Assembly: GCF_029407905.1 (NCBI RefSeq)
Contig: NC_073624.1
Coordinates: forward strand, 115,940,001 to 116,004,000
DNA: 64,000 nt
Direction: 5' to 3'
Source: Bubalus kerabau
Lineage: Eukaryota; Chordata; Mammalia; Artiodactyla; Bovidae
Part shown: positions 44,773 to 56,219 of the stretch, one piece after another
Numbering within the stretch: position 1 is the stretch's first letter
How the letters are laid out: each line of letters starts with the position of its first letter
Program-made: the position numbers and the translations under genes
The notes under the pieces: model-generated
The model's database searches: none
What the model saw: only the letters and a program-made list of their open reading frames with translations
Told to the model about the DNA's origin: nothing

Positions 44773-44968
44773 GGGACATTCTCAGGTGCTCAGTGGTAAA
44801 AATCCAGCTGCCAATGCAGGAGACTCCAGTTCGACCCCTGGGTTGGGAAGATCCCCTGGAGGAGGAAATGGCAAACCACTCCAGTATTTTTGCCTGAAAA
44901 ATCCCAGGGACAGAGGAGCCTGGAAGGGGTCACAAAGAGTCGGACGTGAATGAATGACTGACACACAC
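44773..44968 (+). mobile_element. Bov-tA SINE
   Basis: GGTGCTCAGTGGTAAAAATC head, GTTCGACCCCTGGGTTGGGA B box, tail GAGTCGGACGTGAATGAATG. Confidence 0.9.
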
Positions 44969-46299
44969 AATAAATAGTTATTTTTATTGGGTTGCAATAT
45001 ATGCTGTTAACCTGAAGACCAGCCAATGGAGTATGCGTTGGCCCTTCCCTATTTATGATTTTATAGCTGAATTTGAATAGAAGAGTAAGATAACTCCAGG
45101 GTAGCCCACTGCCATTTTACAAAGGATTTAGACAGTTTCTTGAGTCCATATAAACATTCATATCTGAGCTCATACCCAGCCATTAACAGGTCAGTGGGGT
45201 TTGTTTCTGCTGCAGCGCTACAAGTCTTCCATTAAGCAAACATAGGGACAAATAAATCAAAGCTTGAGTCTTTGAACATATGACATTATTTAAGAATTAG
45301 GAATGGAAATTAGGTATTCCCACAATCTTTGGAATGGTGTGAGTCAATAATATTTAAAGTAAAAGGTAAGTCAGTTTTCCCTATAGACATATAAATATAG
45401 AATTTATAGGAGTTGGGGTGTTTTCAGGTATTAACCTTTTTTCTACAGCTCAACATTTTTCTTATGAGGTGAGAGCTGCAGGAACATGACAATTTTTATT
45501 TTGTTTTGCAAGAAACGGTTCATTTTACAAATGACATTTAATCCCATATGTGAAGATTACACAAAAGTCCTGGCAGGCATATGCTGTAAGTAAGTAACTA
45601 AGTGCCGGTCAATTATAGCATTGTGCATTGTTTCCAAAATCCTGTTAACTTTCCTTACACCATTTCCCAGAGAAGCATTACATTTATATATATATATATA
45701 TATATATATATGTTTTAACTGGAAATTTTTATGAGGCTTTCTCTGAAGCTTTATTCAATGATAAAAATACATATGGAAATCTTGTTTAATGATATTTGAA
45801 ATGAAATATATACCCAAATGCTCATTCTTAAATCCCAAACTAGACTAATTTTCTACTTAGTCTTTTTCTGAACAGAAGGGAAAAAAATCAAAATACTTTG
45901 ATAAGCACTACTGCAGATTCTAAAATTTTCTATTGAAATTTACTGGATAAATATACACTTACTTTTATACAATCTGTAGCAATAGAAAATTTTATATGAA
46001 AGTTAGAATATATATATATATATACATTTTATTTTCCTGAAATTATCTAGTGTTTCTTATCAAGCATGAGATAATTCTTTTGGGGGGAAGAAATAGGTTT
46101 CCGAGTGGTTGTGGCTTTGAGAATTCATTCCCATTTCTCACCAAAACAAGCTCTTAAGACAGACGTTAACATTTGTGTGAAACTTTAGAACTGTGACCTT
46201 TCTTAGAAAATTCCATTCTGTGAGTGTACACACAATCACATATTCATTCAACATTGTCTCATAACCAAGAGGTCAAACAGGGTAAGCACTGAAAGATGG
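44969..46299. other. Intergenic with two (TA)n runs
   Basis: TA microsatellites lie at about 45682-45711 and 46008-46024. No gene or other repeat recognised. Confidence 0.45.
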
Positions 46300-46960
46300 T
46301 AACTGGTTTGGCAATCGGGGACTCTCCGTGACCACAGTGAGAGGCTCAGGGTCTCTCAAGAGGGTGCTGTCAAAGTTGCAACAAGGGCTGAAGTCATTTC
46401 AAGCTTGACAGACTGTAGAATCTCCTTCCAAGCTCACTCATGTTTTTGTTGCCAAAGGCTTCAACTCCTTGGAGTCTGTTGGCTGAAGGCCTCCGTTCTG
46501 CACCATGTGGGCCCTCCACGGGCTGCTTGCGTATCCTCATGACATGGCTGCTGGCTTCCCCAGAGCAATGATCCATCTGACAGAGACAGAGACGCAGAGA
46601 GAGAGAGGGACGGGAGTGGCAGGACATAGGAGTAAATTACAATGCCTTTTAGGATATAGGCTGAGAATCATAGACTTTATGCTATTTTCTGGAAGTGAGT
46701 CACTAAAACTACCACACACCCAAGGAGAGGGGAAATTAAATGCCACCGAATGAAAAATCAAAGAATGTGTGGACATAGTTTCAAACCACCACAATCAGTT
46801 GAGAGTCCTAATTGCAAGTTACAGAAATCCCACCTCAAAATGAAACAAACATCAATGGGAATTCATTTGTTCGCCAAATGAAAAGACCCTGCAGGTAGAC
46901 AAACTTTGTGAGTCGTTTGTTCAGAGCTCTGGCTCTATTTCTCTGATTCTCTTTGTGTTG
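46300..46960 (+). repeat. Unassigned old repeat
   Basis: GAGAGGCTCAGGGTCTCTCA, GGGCCCTCCACGGGCTGCTT, CCTCATGACATGGCTGCTGG and CTTCCCCAGAGCAATGATCC form a common old mammalian repeat whose family I cannot name. Confidence 0.45.
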
Positions 46961-47738
46961 AATCATCCTCAGGCTGGTTTCCTACCAGAAAAATATGACT
47001 GTAGAAACTCTAGGCCCCATGTGTGTGCATAGAACTTGCTAGACTGAAGAGCATGGCTCCCTCTCAACATCCCAACAGAGTTCAGAGACTTCCTCTGACT
47101 GGATGGGCTGAGGTCACGTGACTTGCCATGCAAACCAGGGGTTGGAAGGCTTAGATTGGCTCCAGAGCTCCACTCCAAGTCAGAGCTGTGGAGGCTGTTC
47201 CCTGAAAGCACAGGGACCTCCAAACAGAAACCTGGGCCTCTGGGAAAAGGGGAATGGATGCTAGTGAGACAGCCACCAAAACCTCCTACAAAACTCAGGG
47301 AAGTTTCTGTCAACTTTTAAAAATGGGGTAGAGAGCATTTTTGTAATTATTGATAGAAAGGGAAGGAAGCAGTAGAAATAGAGAAATTGAAGAGCAAAGT
47401 AATATAAGCATGCCAAAGAATGAAAAGCTCAGGCAGAATGGATATTCTTGATAAGGTGGGAGAAGCACCTGATCTTCTGAGATTAGGGACAGCAAGTGTA
47501 AACGTGGGGGGAAATATGGTGATTCGAGGCAAAGTGGAGGAAGGCTCAGGCAGCGCTGGCTGGTGAATGGGAATTAGAATGAGGGAGAAGGTGATGTCAC
47601 CCCCTGAAAGAGGAGAACACTATAATGGGACATCTCAGGGGTTAAGATGGTTGAAAGGGACAGACTCAAAGGCTAAAGTTAATGGTATTTTTCAAACTAG
47701 AAGAGCTAGAAAAACTCTGCTGCAGTAAGAAAGTCTAA
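46961..47738. other. Intergenic, nothing recognised
   Basis: No repeat or gene assigned. Confidence 0.4.
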
Positions 47739-47776
47739 ACCAGAGGAGCCTGGTGAACTACAGTCCACGGCGCGCG

Positions 47777-47818
<42 letters not shown>

Positions 47819-47832
47819 TGCACACACACACA
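47739..47832 (+). repeat. Bov-A scrap plus (CA)n microsatellite
   Basis: AACCAGAGGAGCCTGGTGAA and CTACAGTCCACGG are a short Bov-A piece running into CGCGCGCACGC and a long CA run. The microsatellite probably grew from the SINE. Confidence 0.8.
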
Positions 47833-48879
47833 AGCAGAGCTAGAAAAGCAAGAATGCTCTTGAAGAAAAGAAAACCTAAATAATGCTGCAACAGAAGGTA
47901 ATAGCAGTGAAGGGAAACACTGTAGTATTCATTAAGGAAAAGGTCAAGAAAGAACCAAATTAAAGAAAGTGGGAGTTTGAAGAAAGTTTTAAAAAAAGCA
48001 AATATGGTAAGTGTCAAAAATGATATTTTAATCTACCTTTCAGATTTTAAGTGTATAAAACTTACATTATTTAGTCTCTGCCAGACAGTGCCTCACAGAG
48101 TATAGGGGTAATTTTTGAGTATGGGTAATTTTTAATTCTTACCATGGCTTCTAAATCTTGGCAACAAAATGAGGTGGGAATATCTGCTTCTTTTTTATTA
48201 TTAAGCATGTAGATAAGCAAAATGAGAGAATGTATATTTTTTTCCTTCATTTAACAAATACTAAAAGATTCCTTTCCACCTAGCTGGCTTCTGGGAAGGA
48301 ATCCTTGCCTTAAAAGAAAGAAGCCTTATGTTTATATTCACACACTCATCTGGCTCCGAGTTTTGTTAAGAAAAAGTAGCATGAAATAAAAAGAATAAAA
48401 ATATTTGAAAAATCTGACCTTGAAGCACAAGGTCATGAAGAAAGGCAGCCTAGGTTCAACTTGCCTTAGGACAGCGACCTTGATAAAGGTCTTTGATTCA
48501 AAATTGGTTAATGGGTTCCAGAGACTGAAGGAGCTGTTATACAAGTATAACGTGCCTTTCTTGGGAAAAAGAAACACCCTGCTGGATACATTTAACCTTC
48601 AATTTTGCCTCTTATAATAAGGTGGAAGGAGTCAAGCAGACCAGGACCATATGGAAATTAAGAAAGCCCTATTCTTCTCTGTGAGGGCACATTTCTCCCA
48701 CTAGCTCTTTCCCAGGCTGACAATTTACTTTCTACTGGCAGTCTCTTAATGGTTTTGGAAAATACTTCATACTTTCTTACTACCAAACCCTTTGTGGGCA
48801 ACATAAGATGAACCATCAGCAAAGCCTGGCTTCTATTTCTTTCTGAAGGCAGAAGAGGACATCAAGATATCCTTGCTTC
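47833..48879. other. Intergenic, nothing recognised
   Basis: No repeat or gene assigned. Confidence 0.4.
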
Positions 48880-49125
48880 ACGTAATTATCATCATTTACT
48901 GAGTGTTCACCAGGTGCCACATGCGATACTTGGCATTTTACATACATCATCTGATGTAACTCTCCCAACAATGCTACAAGGCGTGTACTATCATCATTTG
49001 ACAGGTAAAGAAACAGATACAGAGAAGACAAGTATTCGGTCAAGCTCACAGGGTTAGTAGGTGTCAGAGCTGTATGTTGAAACCACATCTGTTTCTGAAG
49101 CTCACACTATTTCCTTTGTGCCACT
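48880..49125 (-). repeat. MIR SINE
   Basis: TTACTGAGTGTTCACCAGGT, TGACAGGTAAAGAAACAGAT and GGTCAAGCTCACAGGGTTAG in reversed MIR order; well preserved. Confidence 0.8.
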
Positions 49126-49345
49126 CTGTCTAAATAAATGGAAAAAATTCCCTAACATTTATATTGAAAAGAGTCAACAGTTTAAGGAAATGTTTAATAT
49201 AAGAGAAATAAAATATTTTTAAATGTGGATAGTTCAGTACAAATATAGATTAAAAATCAAATGTTGCACTTTATCCCCAAACTCACTGTAAAATACACTC
49301 AGACAAATACATAGACAGATAGCAGAAATACTTTTTAAGGTCAGA

Positions 49346-49533
49346 AGCAAAGTGAAAGTCACTCAGTTGTGTCCAACTCTTTGCGACCCCATGGACTTCA
49401 GTCTGTGGAATTCTCCAGGCCAGAATACTGGAATGGGTAGCCTTTCCCTTCTCCAGGGGAGCTTCCCAACATCGAGCCCAGGTCTCCTGCATTGCGGGTG
49501 GATTCTTTGCCAGCTGAGCTATCAGAGAAGCCC
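49346..49533 (-). mobile_element. Bov-tA SINE
   Basis: GTCACTCAGTTGTGTCCAAC to TCTTTGCCAGCTGAGCTATC then GAGAAGCCC. Small internal deletions. Confidence 0.88.
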
Positions 49534-50065
49534 TCAACTTCAAATGCTAGGAGGTAACTGACAAGTTTAGGGATGACATGAGCATATCAGAAAGCAAACA
49601 GCTCAGGCCTGGAGGTAACAAAAAGAACCCAAAAGAACTGAGAAAGGACAATTTACTGAAAACCAGTGTGGCATCAAAATTCACTTATGGCTTCATTCAG
49701 TTAGAAACACGACATAAACCAATGCAAGAAAAATTAAATACTGTAAGTAGCAGAGTTAAAGGGTATATAGAATCTGAAAAACAGATTTTTCATGTTGGCC
49801 CCAGGAGTCAAGTCACCGTTACATTAGATGATGTCATGAAAATAGGGGCTGACCATATTTAGCAACACTCACAGCAGGCAGGAATACTTCCAGACTCCCA
49901 AGACAGTATCAGGAGATGTCAATCACCACTATGTGTTTTTGCACAGTACTGGGTGGACAGAGAATAACGCTGCTGTTTTAATGGGTTTATCCTGGATTGG
50001 TCCCAGCACATAAAATAAAACAATAATAATACTATAAGCCACTTTGACATGCAGATATATACCAG
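49534..50065. other. Intergenic, nothing recognised
   Basis: A 94-codon open frame (49578-49862 +) has no domain I recognise and sits in AT-rich DNA; probably chance. Confidence 0.35.
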
Positions 50066-50275
50066 GGTGGTGTTCTCAACCAGTGCCCTCTGCCCCCTTC
50101 CCAGGAGGGCACTTACCACTGTCTGGGGACTTTTTGATTATTACAGTGTGTAAGGAAGGGTGTTATTGGCATGTCGGTGGAGACATTCTACAATGTGTAG
50201 CAAGCACCCACAGCTACGAATCATGCAACCCCAAATGCCTACAGTGTGGAGTTGGAGAAGCGTTGCATTAGAGGA
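50066..50275 (+). repeat. hAT-type MER DNA transposon relic
   Basis: GGTGTTCTCAACCAGTGCCC, GTCTGGGGACTTTTTGATTA, ATTCTACAATGTGTAGCAAG and GAGTTGGAGAAGCGTTGCAT follow an abundant old DNA element with TTCTCAACC/GGTTGAGAA ends. Confidence 0.55.
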
Positions 50276-50869
50276 GGCTATTGCATTTGTGACCTGAGGG
50301 AAAGCCTTGGTCACTGCCTCTTGGAGTTCTCCACTTTCCCAAACACCAACTCTCGGGGATCCTCGCTGCTGGCACAGAGGTCTCTAGTAGCCTAGAACTG
50401 TGAACAAGGTAAAGATGCCATTGTTTATTTTTCTTTCCACCTGAAACAATAAAGCAGACTGTAAGGTCCGGTATCAGGTCGCCTCAGTTGTCACTGCCGT
50501 CCCTGGGGTTTTCTGACACCAACACAGCAGGGTCCTTTGGCGCCCGGGTTTGCGGGCTGGGTTTGCCCCCCGACCCCCGCAGCAGTGTGTGCAACCGTGC
50601 CCCAGAGGTGGGAAAAGCAAAACACTTGGGTAATGAGGCGTTTTCTGTAACGTCATTTATTTAGCCTAGATCAGAAATTTTGCTCTTTAAGAACAGGAAG
50701 GCTGCGCGAATTCCCAGAAGCTGGAAATAGGGCCAGAGGATACTTGTCCATTGGGGAAGCTGATCACTTTGAGTTTACTTATAAGGATAAGGCAAGGGAG
50801 GGGGTGGTGGAAACCCCCTATCTGGCCGATTTTCTACTGCTGGAAACTCCTCGACCTTGGAGTGCTCCG
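50276..50869. other. Unique-looking DNA upstream of CpG island
   Basis: GC content rises from about 50500. No exon identified. Confidence 0.4.
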
Positions 50870-51210
50870 TCCTGAAGGAGAACCGGCGCCCGCGGTAGGA
50901 AAGGCACGTCGCAAGAGCTGTTTCCCGACGGGACCGTCCCGGCGTCCGGCCTCGCGTCAGGGTGAGGCGGTCTCCTTTCCCAACTCCTGAGCGCCTCTGG
51001 AAACCGCGGGCTTCAGCGGCTAGGGCGAAGAGGAAACCGGCGGGAACGGTCCCAGTACGGTGGGGGACACCGGGCGCGCGGGAAGCAGCAGGAAAAGGCG
51101 GGATTCTGCCTTTGTCTCTCCGGCCTCACCCCGGAGACCCGCCACGCGCAGCCCTCTCGCCAGACGCCCCCAGTCCTAGCAGCGTGCCCCGGAGGCCGCC
51201 CGGGGAGGCG

Positions 51211-51349
51211 GGGCGGGGGTGGTGCACACAGGCCACACCCATTGGGCTTTAAGAGGTACCGGCGCGGCGGGGCGGGGCGCAGTGGTGTGGGGGCGGGGTG
51301 CACAGAGGCCACGCCCACGGGGGCTTTAAAAGGTACTCGCGCTCGCCAC
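51211..51349 (+). promoter_or_regulatory. CSRP2: CSRP2 core promoter, internally duplicated
   Basis: Two similar modules lie 76-77 bp apart. Module 1 (about 51221-51265) reads GGTGCACACAGGCCACACCC then GGGCTTTAAGAGGTAC. Module 2 (about 51297-51343) reads GGTGCACAGAGGCCACGCCC then GGGGCTTTAAAAGGTAC. Module 2's TTTAAAA (51325-51331) is placed like a TATA-type box about 25-30 bp before the inferred start near 51355. CTTTAAAAGG is also one base away from a CArG box (SRF site), of interest because CSRP2 is expressed in smooth muscle. Function is inferred from position only. Confidence 0.6.
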
Positions 51350-51354
51350 TGGGT

Positions 51355-51423
51355 TGCCAGACTCCCGCCGCGGTTTCTGCGACCTGTTCTCGAACGCTCA
51401 GCGTGGTCCTCCTTCCGATTTGA
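51355..51423 (+). other. CSRP2: CSRP2 exon 1 (5' UTR, non-coding)
   Basis: The start is inferred from the TTTAAAA box and is approximate. The 3' edge is a consensus donor: exon ends TTCCGATTTGA and the intron begins GTGAGT at 51424. There is no ATG between the inferred start and the donor, in keeping with a leader exon; the known CSRP2 gene also has a non-coding first exon. Confidence 0.6.
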
Positions 51424-52566
51424 GTGAGTAACCGGAGTAAGGCGATGGGGGTGTTTCGCCGATCCTGGGGATGGGGGTCCCCCTCAGCCCCCCGGGACCC
51501 TCAGGCCGCCCTGCGGGCGCCCCCTCATCTCCTCTGATGTTACCATCGCGATCCCCATATGGTACCCCCTTCATCCTCCGCACTCCTGCGCCCCGATCCA
51601 CGCCATCCCCCTCCACACACCTGCCGTGGTCCCTGCGGCCGCCCGAGACCTGCTCTCGGATCCCGGGTCCCTTGGGCAGAGAAATAATGGTGCGTTATCT
51701 CCATACCGGTTTTTCCGGGAGAGAGAGGTAGGGTCGAGAGTTTCGCGTGGCTGCTAAACCGCCTTTTAGTAGTCTTGGGCCCGCTCCTCCAGTGGCGCAT
51801 TCTCTCTCCGCGGAGAGGAGGGCGGAATCCGAGTCCTGGGGTCTCCTGTGCCCCGAGTGTGCTGTGTGCTGAGGGCGACCTTCCCAGGGGTTGGTTCGGA
51901 GCCCTGGGGGTGAGCAGGGGGCTCCCATAGCCGGTTGAACCCAGAATGCTTCCTCTGTTGCGGTACAGAACTCCTGGTAGCCCTGTTGTTCGGTGGCCTC
52001 TGCCCACCGAGCGCCGAACCTTAAATGTTGAAGGAACAGGGGTGAAACGTCATATCAATCTGTCCCAGCTTTTCCCGGAACTTTCTACAATTCAGGTACA
52101 AACCGGGAAAGCAAGAATGCTTAGTTGTAAATTCTGCAACAGGTTCTGAAAATCACAACCGCGGTTCCAAAACTCCACGTAGGCAGCCCCCGGGGGGAGG
52201 GGGGAGGGGGCTTTTCTGAGTCAGGAGACACCCACGTCTGCCCCACCCCCACCTCCCAGCTTGGACTTTTGTAGAACGGTATCTGTTTAAATGGTTACTC
52301 AAAATGTTTAAGCTGCTTTATTCGCGGTCCAGAGACCAGACTTGTTTTTCATTTTCATTTTATAAATACTTTTTATTTTGGGTAATTTTTTAACTCGGGC
52401 AGTAAAAATGGCCTCTATAATTCTTAACTTTTCTAATTAACCTGTTTTAAAGCTCTACTTATAAAAAAGCCAAGAATTCAAATAGGACAGCCACAGAGTT
52501 GGCTATAATTTGACTCAGATTTTCAGGAAAGAGCTGGGCAATAGATTCTAAAAGGGTAAATTTCAC

Positions 52567-52572
<6 letters not shown>

Positions 52573-52651
<79 letters not shown>
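52573..52651 (+). repeat. (TG)n(AG)n compound microsatellite
   Basis: About 19 TG units followed by about 19-20 AG units, uninterrupted. Likely length-polymorphic. Confidence 0.97.
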
Positions 52652-52652
<1 letters not shown>

Positions 52653-52654
52653 TT

Positions 52655-53400
52655 ATTGTTACTTGTAGCAAGGAAGGAGAATACTTTCCTAAAGCAGTGT
52701 CTCTCCAACAGCAAAAGTGTCTCCCCAACAGCAAAACTGGGGAAGTTTTAAGCTAAGGGCACATGCATATTCATGAGGGGGCTTGAGCAAAGGAGAATTC
52801 AGCATAGAATTGGGACAGAGGTCAACAGAGTCCAAGCCTTAGTCTATTGAAGTTGGGGGCAAGGGGCGGGGGTGGGGGGGGGTTGGGGGGAGAGGGGGGA
52901 GAGGGCGGTCAACATCATTATTTCATCTCCACCAGGGTGGGAGGGCCTTAGTTACTAGTCTCAGGACTTAATGAAACTCAGGTTCTTGATGCCTCATCTC
53001 AGAAAGAATTCACTGAGAAAGTATTAGGTAAGAAGTGGAGTATTTAGAGAGAAACACACTCCACAGACTGTCTCAGAAGGTGACAGACTGCCATACTTTA
53101 AAACTGTATGTATTTAAGACATACTTTAAAACTGCATACCAAACTAGAACAAATTTTACTAAGTCCTCTGTGGTCTCCCCCCACTATCTCATTGGTCATT
53201 GCCCTTTAAAACTGATTTCCTCTGATACTTTACCAGTATTTCTCAAGGTTCTTTCTACTCTGAATTCTAGTTTCCTTTTCTCTTTCAGAGTGAAGTTAGG
53301 TAGAGACAGGGTCTGCATCTCACGAGTCTTTGAAATTCACAGAACTTTGCTTGGGTATCTTAAACACTGTTGGACCAGAACCAGTACTGGTTAGCTGAAT
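52655..53400. repeat. Possible ERV/LTR-derived DNA
   Basis: AGTTTTAAGCTAAGGGCACA, CATGCATATTCATGAGGGGG, CATCATTATTTCATCTCCAC and AGAGAGAAACACACTCCACA resemble sequence common around ruminant endogenous-retrovirus LTRs. Limits, orientation and class are uncertain. No viral gene is visible. Confidence 0.35.
52855..52908 (+). repeat. G-rich block, quadruplex-prone
   Basis: At least six runs of four or more G within 54 bases, on the coding strand of CSRP2 intron 1. A shorter G-rich run lies at 52192-52210. Confidence 0.8.
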
Positions 53401-53859
53401 GAATGAATGAAAGTTTGAGTAAGATTGCAATTATAGAGAACAAAGATTTAATTGGACTCAAGCCACGTAAGTATTAGCAGCTTGGAGCTACAGTTTCTAT
53501 CTTGAATTTTTTAATGGATTCCTCTAAATGTATTCACAAATACTGATTGATACTGGTATGTGCCAAATCCTGAGCTGAAAGCCATACTCTTTAGAGGTCT
53601 GTCCTGATGAAACCGCCAACTCACTTGGATTTTGAGGAAACTCTATTTTACATTAAAACAGCAAGAATGATGGCAGAGAGTAAAGGTTGGCAGTAATAAA
53701 GGAAGAGCTTGAGAAACCTCAGTGCCACTGAATGTGGAGATCTGGGCCTCTAATTTTTCTTCTCTGTCAAAAATCAGGGAAATCAGATGAACAGGGTGAG
53801 CACGCCCACTGCGGGAGAGGAGGCATAGCATGGTGAGAAGGACAGGACTGACCAGTTGG

Positions 53860-53985
53860 GCCCAAATGCACATCCCAGCTTCAGCACCCACTGCTTTGAT
53901 GACCTTAGGCAAGTTAGTTTACTCTTGGGTCTGTTACTTCATCTTATAAAATGAATGTAGTAGCACTTACCTTGCAGGGGTTCTT
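53860..53985 (+). repeat. MIR SINE
   Basis: TGATGACCTTAGGCAAGTTA and TTATAAAATGAATGTAGTAG follow the MIR order. Confidence 0.75.
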
Positions 53986-54713
53986 GGAAGGATGCTGTTC
54001 CTTGTACCATTCTGTACTTCGTTGAACACAGGGGTACATGGCTATCAGCGAAAGCCTCCTCTGGGAGAGTGCTGACTTGGACAGGATTGCCTGGGCCTTG
54101 CTTGGAGGCCAGCTTTCTTCTCTTTTGCAGGTTTCCTCAACTGTGTCATTTCCTGGGCTGGTATTGCCTGGCATCCCTTGTGTTCTCTTGGATGGGGTTC
54201 CCTGCACCTGGGGTCTCGATTACTCAAGATGGTACTACCTAACTTCTTTGTGTCTTGGAACAGTTTGGCAGTCTAGTGAAGCCTCTGGACCCCTTCTTAA
54301 ACTTTTTAAGTACATAAAGTACATGGTACTAAGTTCACCAATCCCCAGAATTTCAGGGACTCTGTGGACCTCAGGTTAAGAACCTTGACTTAGGGGAGTT
54401 TTCTCACAATGGATTGTGGAGGAGCCAGGCACAAGTTCTGATTGTTGAACATTTTAATGTAAGTCTTGGAGGAAGAACCAAAAGATGTGTATTGTAAACC
54501 ATTCGCAAGGGACATCAGGTTCCTTTGTTGCTCATCTCATTGTGCCAACACTACTACTAATAGTCCTTGACTAACAAGACGACGACACATACCGCTGAAG
54601 ACGTTTCGGCCGGATGTCTTCCCAGTACGGTTTCATCGTGGCTTCTTTTCCAGAAGAGAAAAACAGAATCAAATCCTCACCCCTCCCACAGCAGGACAGA
54701 AAACACCCAATTT
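53986..54713. other. Intron 1, unassigned
   Basis: No repeat family recognised. 54575-54650 has several CpGs (AAGACGTTTCGGCCGGATGT) in otherwise CpG-poor DNA. Confidence 0.4.
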
Positions 54714-54725
54714 AAAAGAACTTGT

Positions 54726-54978
54726 TGAGAGTGTAGCATTGACATATATACACTGCCACGTATCAAACAGCTAGTGGGAAGCTGCGCTAGAGCACAGGGA
54801 GCTCAGCTGGGTGCTCTGTGATGACCTAGAGAGGTGCGTGGGGGAGGAGATACATCTGTCTATATACATCTATGACTAATTCACTTTGTTCTACAGCAGA
54901 AAGTAATACAACATTGTAAACCAAGTATACTCCAATAAAAAAATTTTTTTTAATAAAAATAAATTAATCTAAAAAAAA
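54726..54978 (+). mobile_element. Ruminant L1 3' end
   Basis: CACAGGGAGCTCAGCTGGGT, GTAATACAACATTGTAAACC and a poly-A tail. 12-bp TSD AAAAGAACTTGT at 54714-54725 and 54979-54990. Confidence 0.9.
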
Positions 54979-55129
54979 AAAAGAACTTGTGCTGATAGGC
55001 CCATGTCAGTCACTACTGTTCTGTGTTGCTAGCAGTGGTTTACTTTTGGTGAAACATCAGTCAAATAAACTCAATACAGTCTATTTGAATTTCATTGGTA
55101 TTTTTAACTTGAATTGGTAATTTCTGGTT

Positions 55130-55270
55130 TCACAGTTATGAGCCACTTAATAATCTATACCTCAGCTTTCCCACTCATACAGTGAGGATAATGATAATGA
55201 TAATCAGCTGTTATGAGGATTAAGTAAATTAATATAAGTAAACTACTTAACATAAGTATAGTAAGCTTTA
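55130..55270 (+). repeat. MIR SINE
   Basis: AGCCACTTAATAATCTATAC, ACAGTGAGGATAATGATAAT and ATGAGGATTAAGTAAATTAA: MIR 3' half. Confidence 0.75.
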
Positions 55271-55284
55271 CATTTGATTGATTT

Positions 55285-55487
55285 TTCTTAGTCGCGTCCA
55301 CAACTCCTTGTAACTCCATGGACTGTAGCCCACTAGACTCCTCTGTCCATGGAATTTTCCAGGCCAGAATACAGGAGTGGGTAGCCATTCCCTTTTCCAG
55401 GGGATCTTCCCCACCCAGGGACTGAACCCGTGTTTCCTGCATCTTCTGCACTGGCAGGCGGGTTCTTTACCACCTGGGAAGCCCCAA
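55285..55487 (-). mobile_element. Bov-tA SINE
   Basis: TTAGTCGCGTCCACAACTCC to GGTTCTTTACCACCTGGGAA. Lies antisense in CSRP2 intron 1 between two MIR pieces; CTTTACAT flanks both sides. Confidence 0.9.
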
Positions 55488-55499
55488 CCTTTACATAAC

Positions 55500-55645
55500 T
55501 ATTTCTAATTATTGTTACTTATCACATGGCAGACATTATTCTAAGTGCTTTACAAATATCGTCCAATCTCAAAACTGCCTTATGATATAAATAAGCAGTA
55601 TCTCCATTTTTTAAATGAGCAGATCAGATAACCAACCGAATATCT
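55500..55645 (-). repeat. MIR SINE
   Basis: GCAGACATTATTCTAAGTGC, AACTGCCTTATGATATAAAT in reversed MIR order. Confidence 0.7.
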
Positions 55646-56020
55646 TTTGGCAAATAAAAAGTAGTCTTGGCAGATCAGTCTCAGTCTGACTGTATGTAAA
55701 AACCACACAAACATTAAATTGTCTGGGTAATTAAATGTCTTGTCGTTTGCACAGATTCTGGACAGATGGAGATCTGGCAGACGGAGGTCAGAGTGACCGA
55801 GCTGAGAGCGTAGTTGTATTCTAATGGGTGATTTGGCAGCTAGTCTTCAAATCTGTGTCAAGGATTTTGCTGTCCTCCGAGTTGAAGACATGAGTGGCGA
55901 CAAGATGTAGAAGTAGTAATGAATGGTGAGGGTGAGGTGAACACAGGAGTGCTTGTTAGACAGAAGGGAGGTTTCCCTCAGGAGGAGGATGGACTTGGGA
56001 GAGCATTGAGGAGTGGTAGA

Positions 56021-56043
56021 CTGAAGCGACTTAGCAGCAGCAG
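56021..56043 (+). repeat. Bov-A2-end microfragment
   Basis: GACTGAAGCGACTTAGCAGC plus AGC is the terminus of Bov-A2 with no other SINE sequence around it. Confidence 0.6.
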
Positions 56044-56219
56044 AGTGCTTTCTGGCTGAGAGCAGCCGTTTGGGTGTGAGATTAGCAGAGAGGACACTTA
56101 ACTGCCAGTTGGCTGGATGAAGACACTGGGCAGAAAGGCAGGCATCCCTGGGTGTAAGTTACAGTTCACGCTCCAGTGATCTGAATGTTCTCCACCCTTA
56201 AATCAGATATTAGAGTTTG

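Larger units (their letters stand above)
50870..51880. promoter_or_regulatory. CSRP2: CpG island of CSRP2
   Basis: Dense CpG and high G+C over about 1 kb, in contrast to AT-rich flanks. It covers the predicted start site, exon 1 and the first part of intron 1. GC-box cores (GGGCGGGG and GGCGGGG) recur at 51205-51300. Open frames of 60-155 codons on both strands here reflect low stop frequency in GC-rich DNA, not coding sequence. Islands of this kind normally mark promoters with broad expression. Confidence 0.85.

Noticed and set aside
49578..49862. 94-codon open frame in AT-rich DNA
   Set aside because: No domain, no homolog I recognise and no splice or promoter context. Possible but unsupported.
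1..50800. Exons of E2F7 or another protein-coding gene upstream of CSRP2
   Set aside because: No E2F DNA-binding motif, no series of splice-bounded frames and no conserved-looking exon was found. E2F7 is expected beyond the left edge from synteny only.
51540..52007. 155-codon minus-strand frame and other long frames in the CpG island
   Set aside because: High G+C removes stop codons. They overlap on both strands and match no domain, so an antisense protein gene is not supported.
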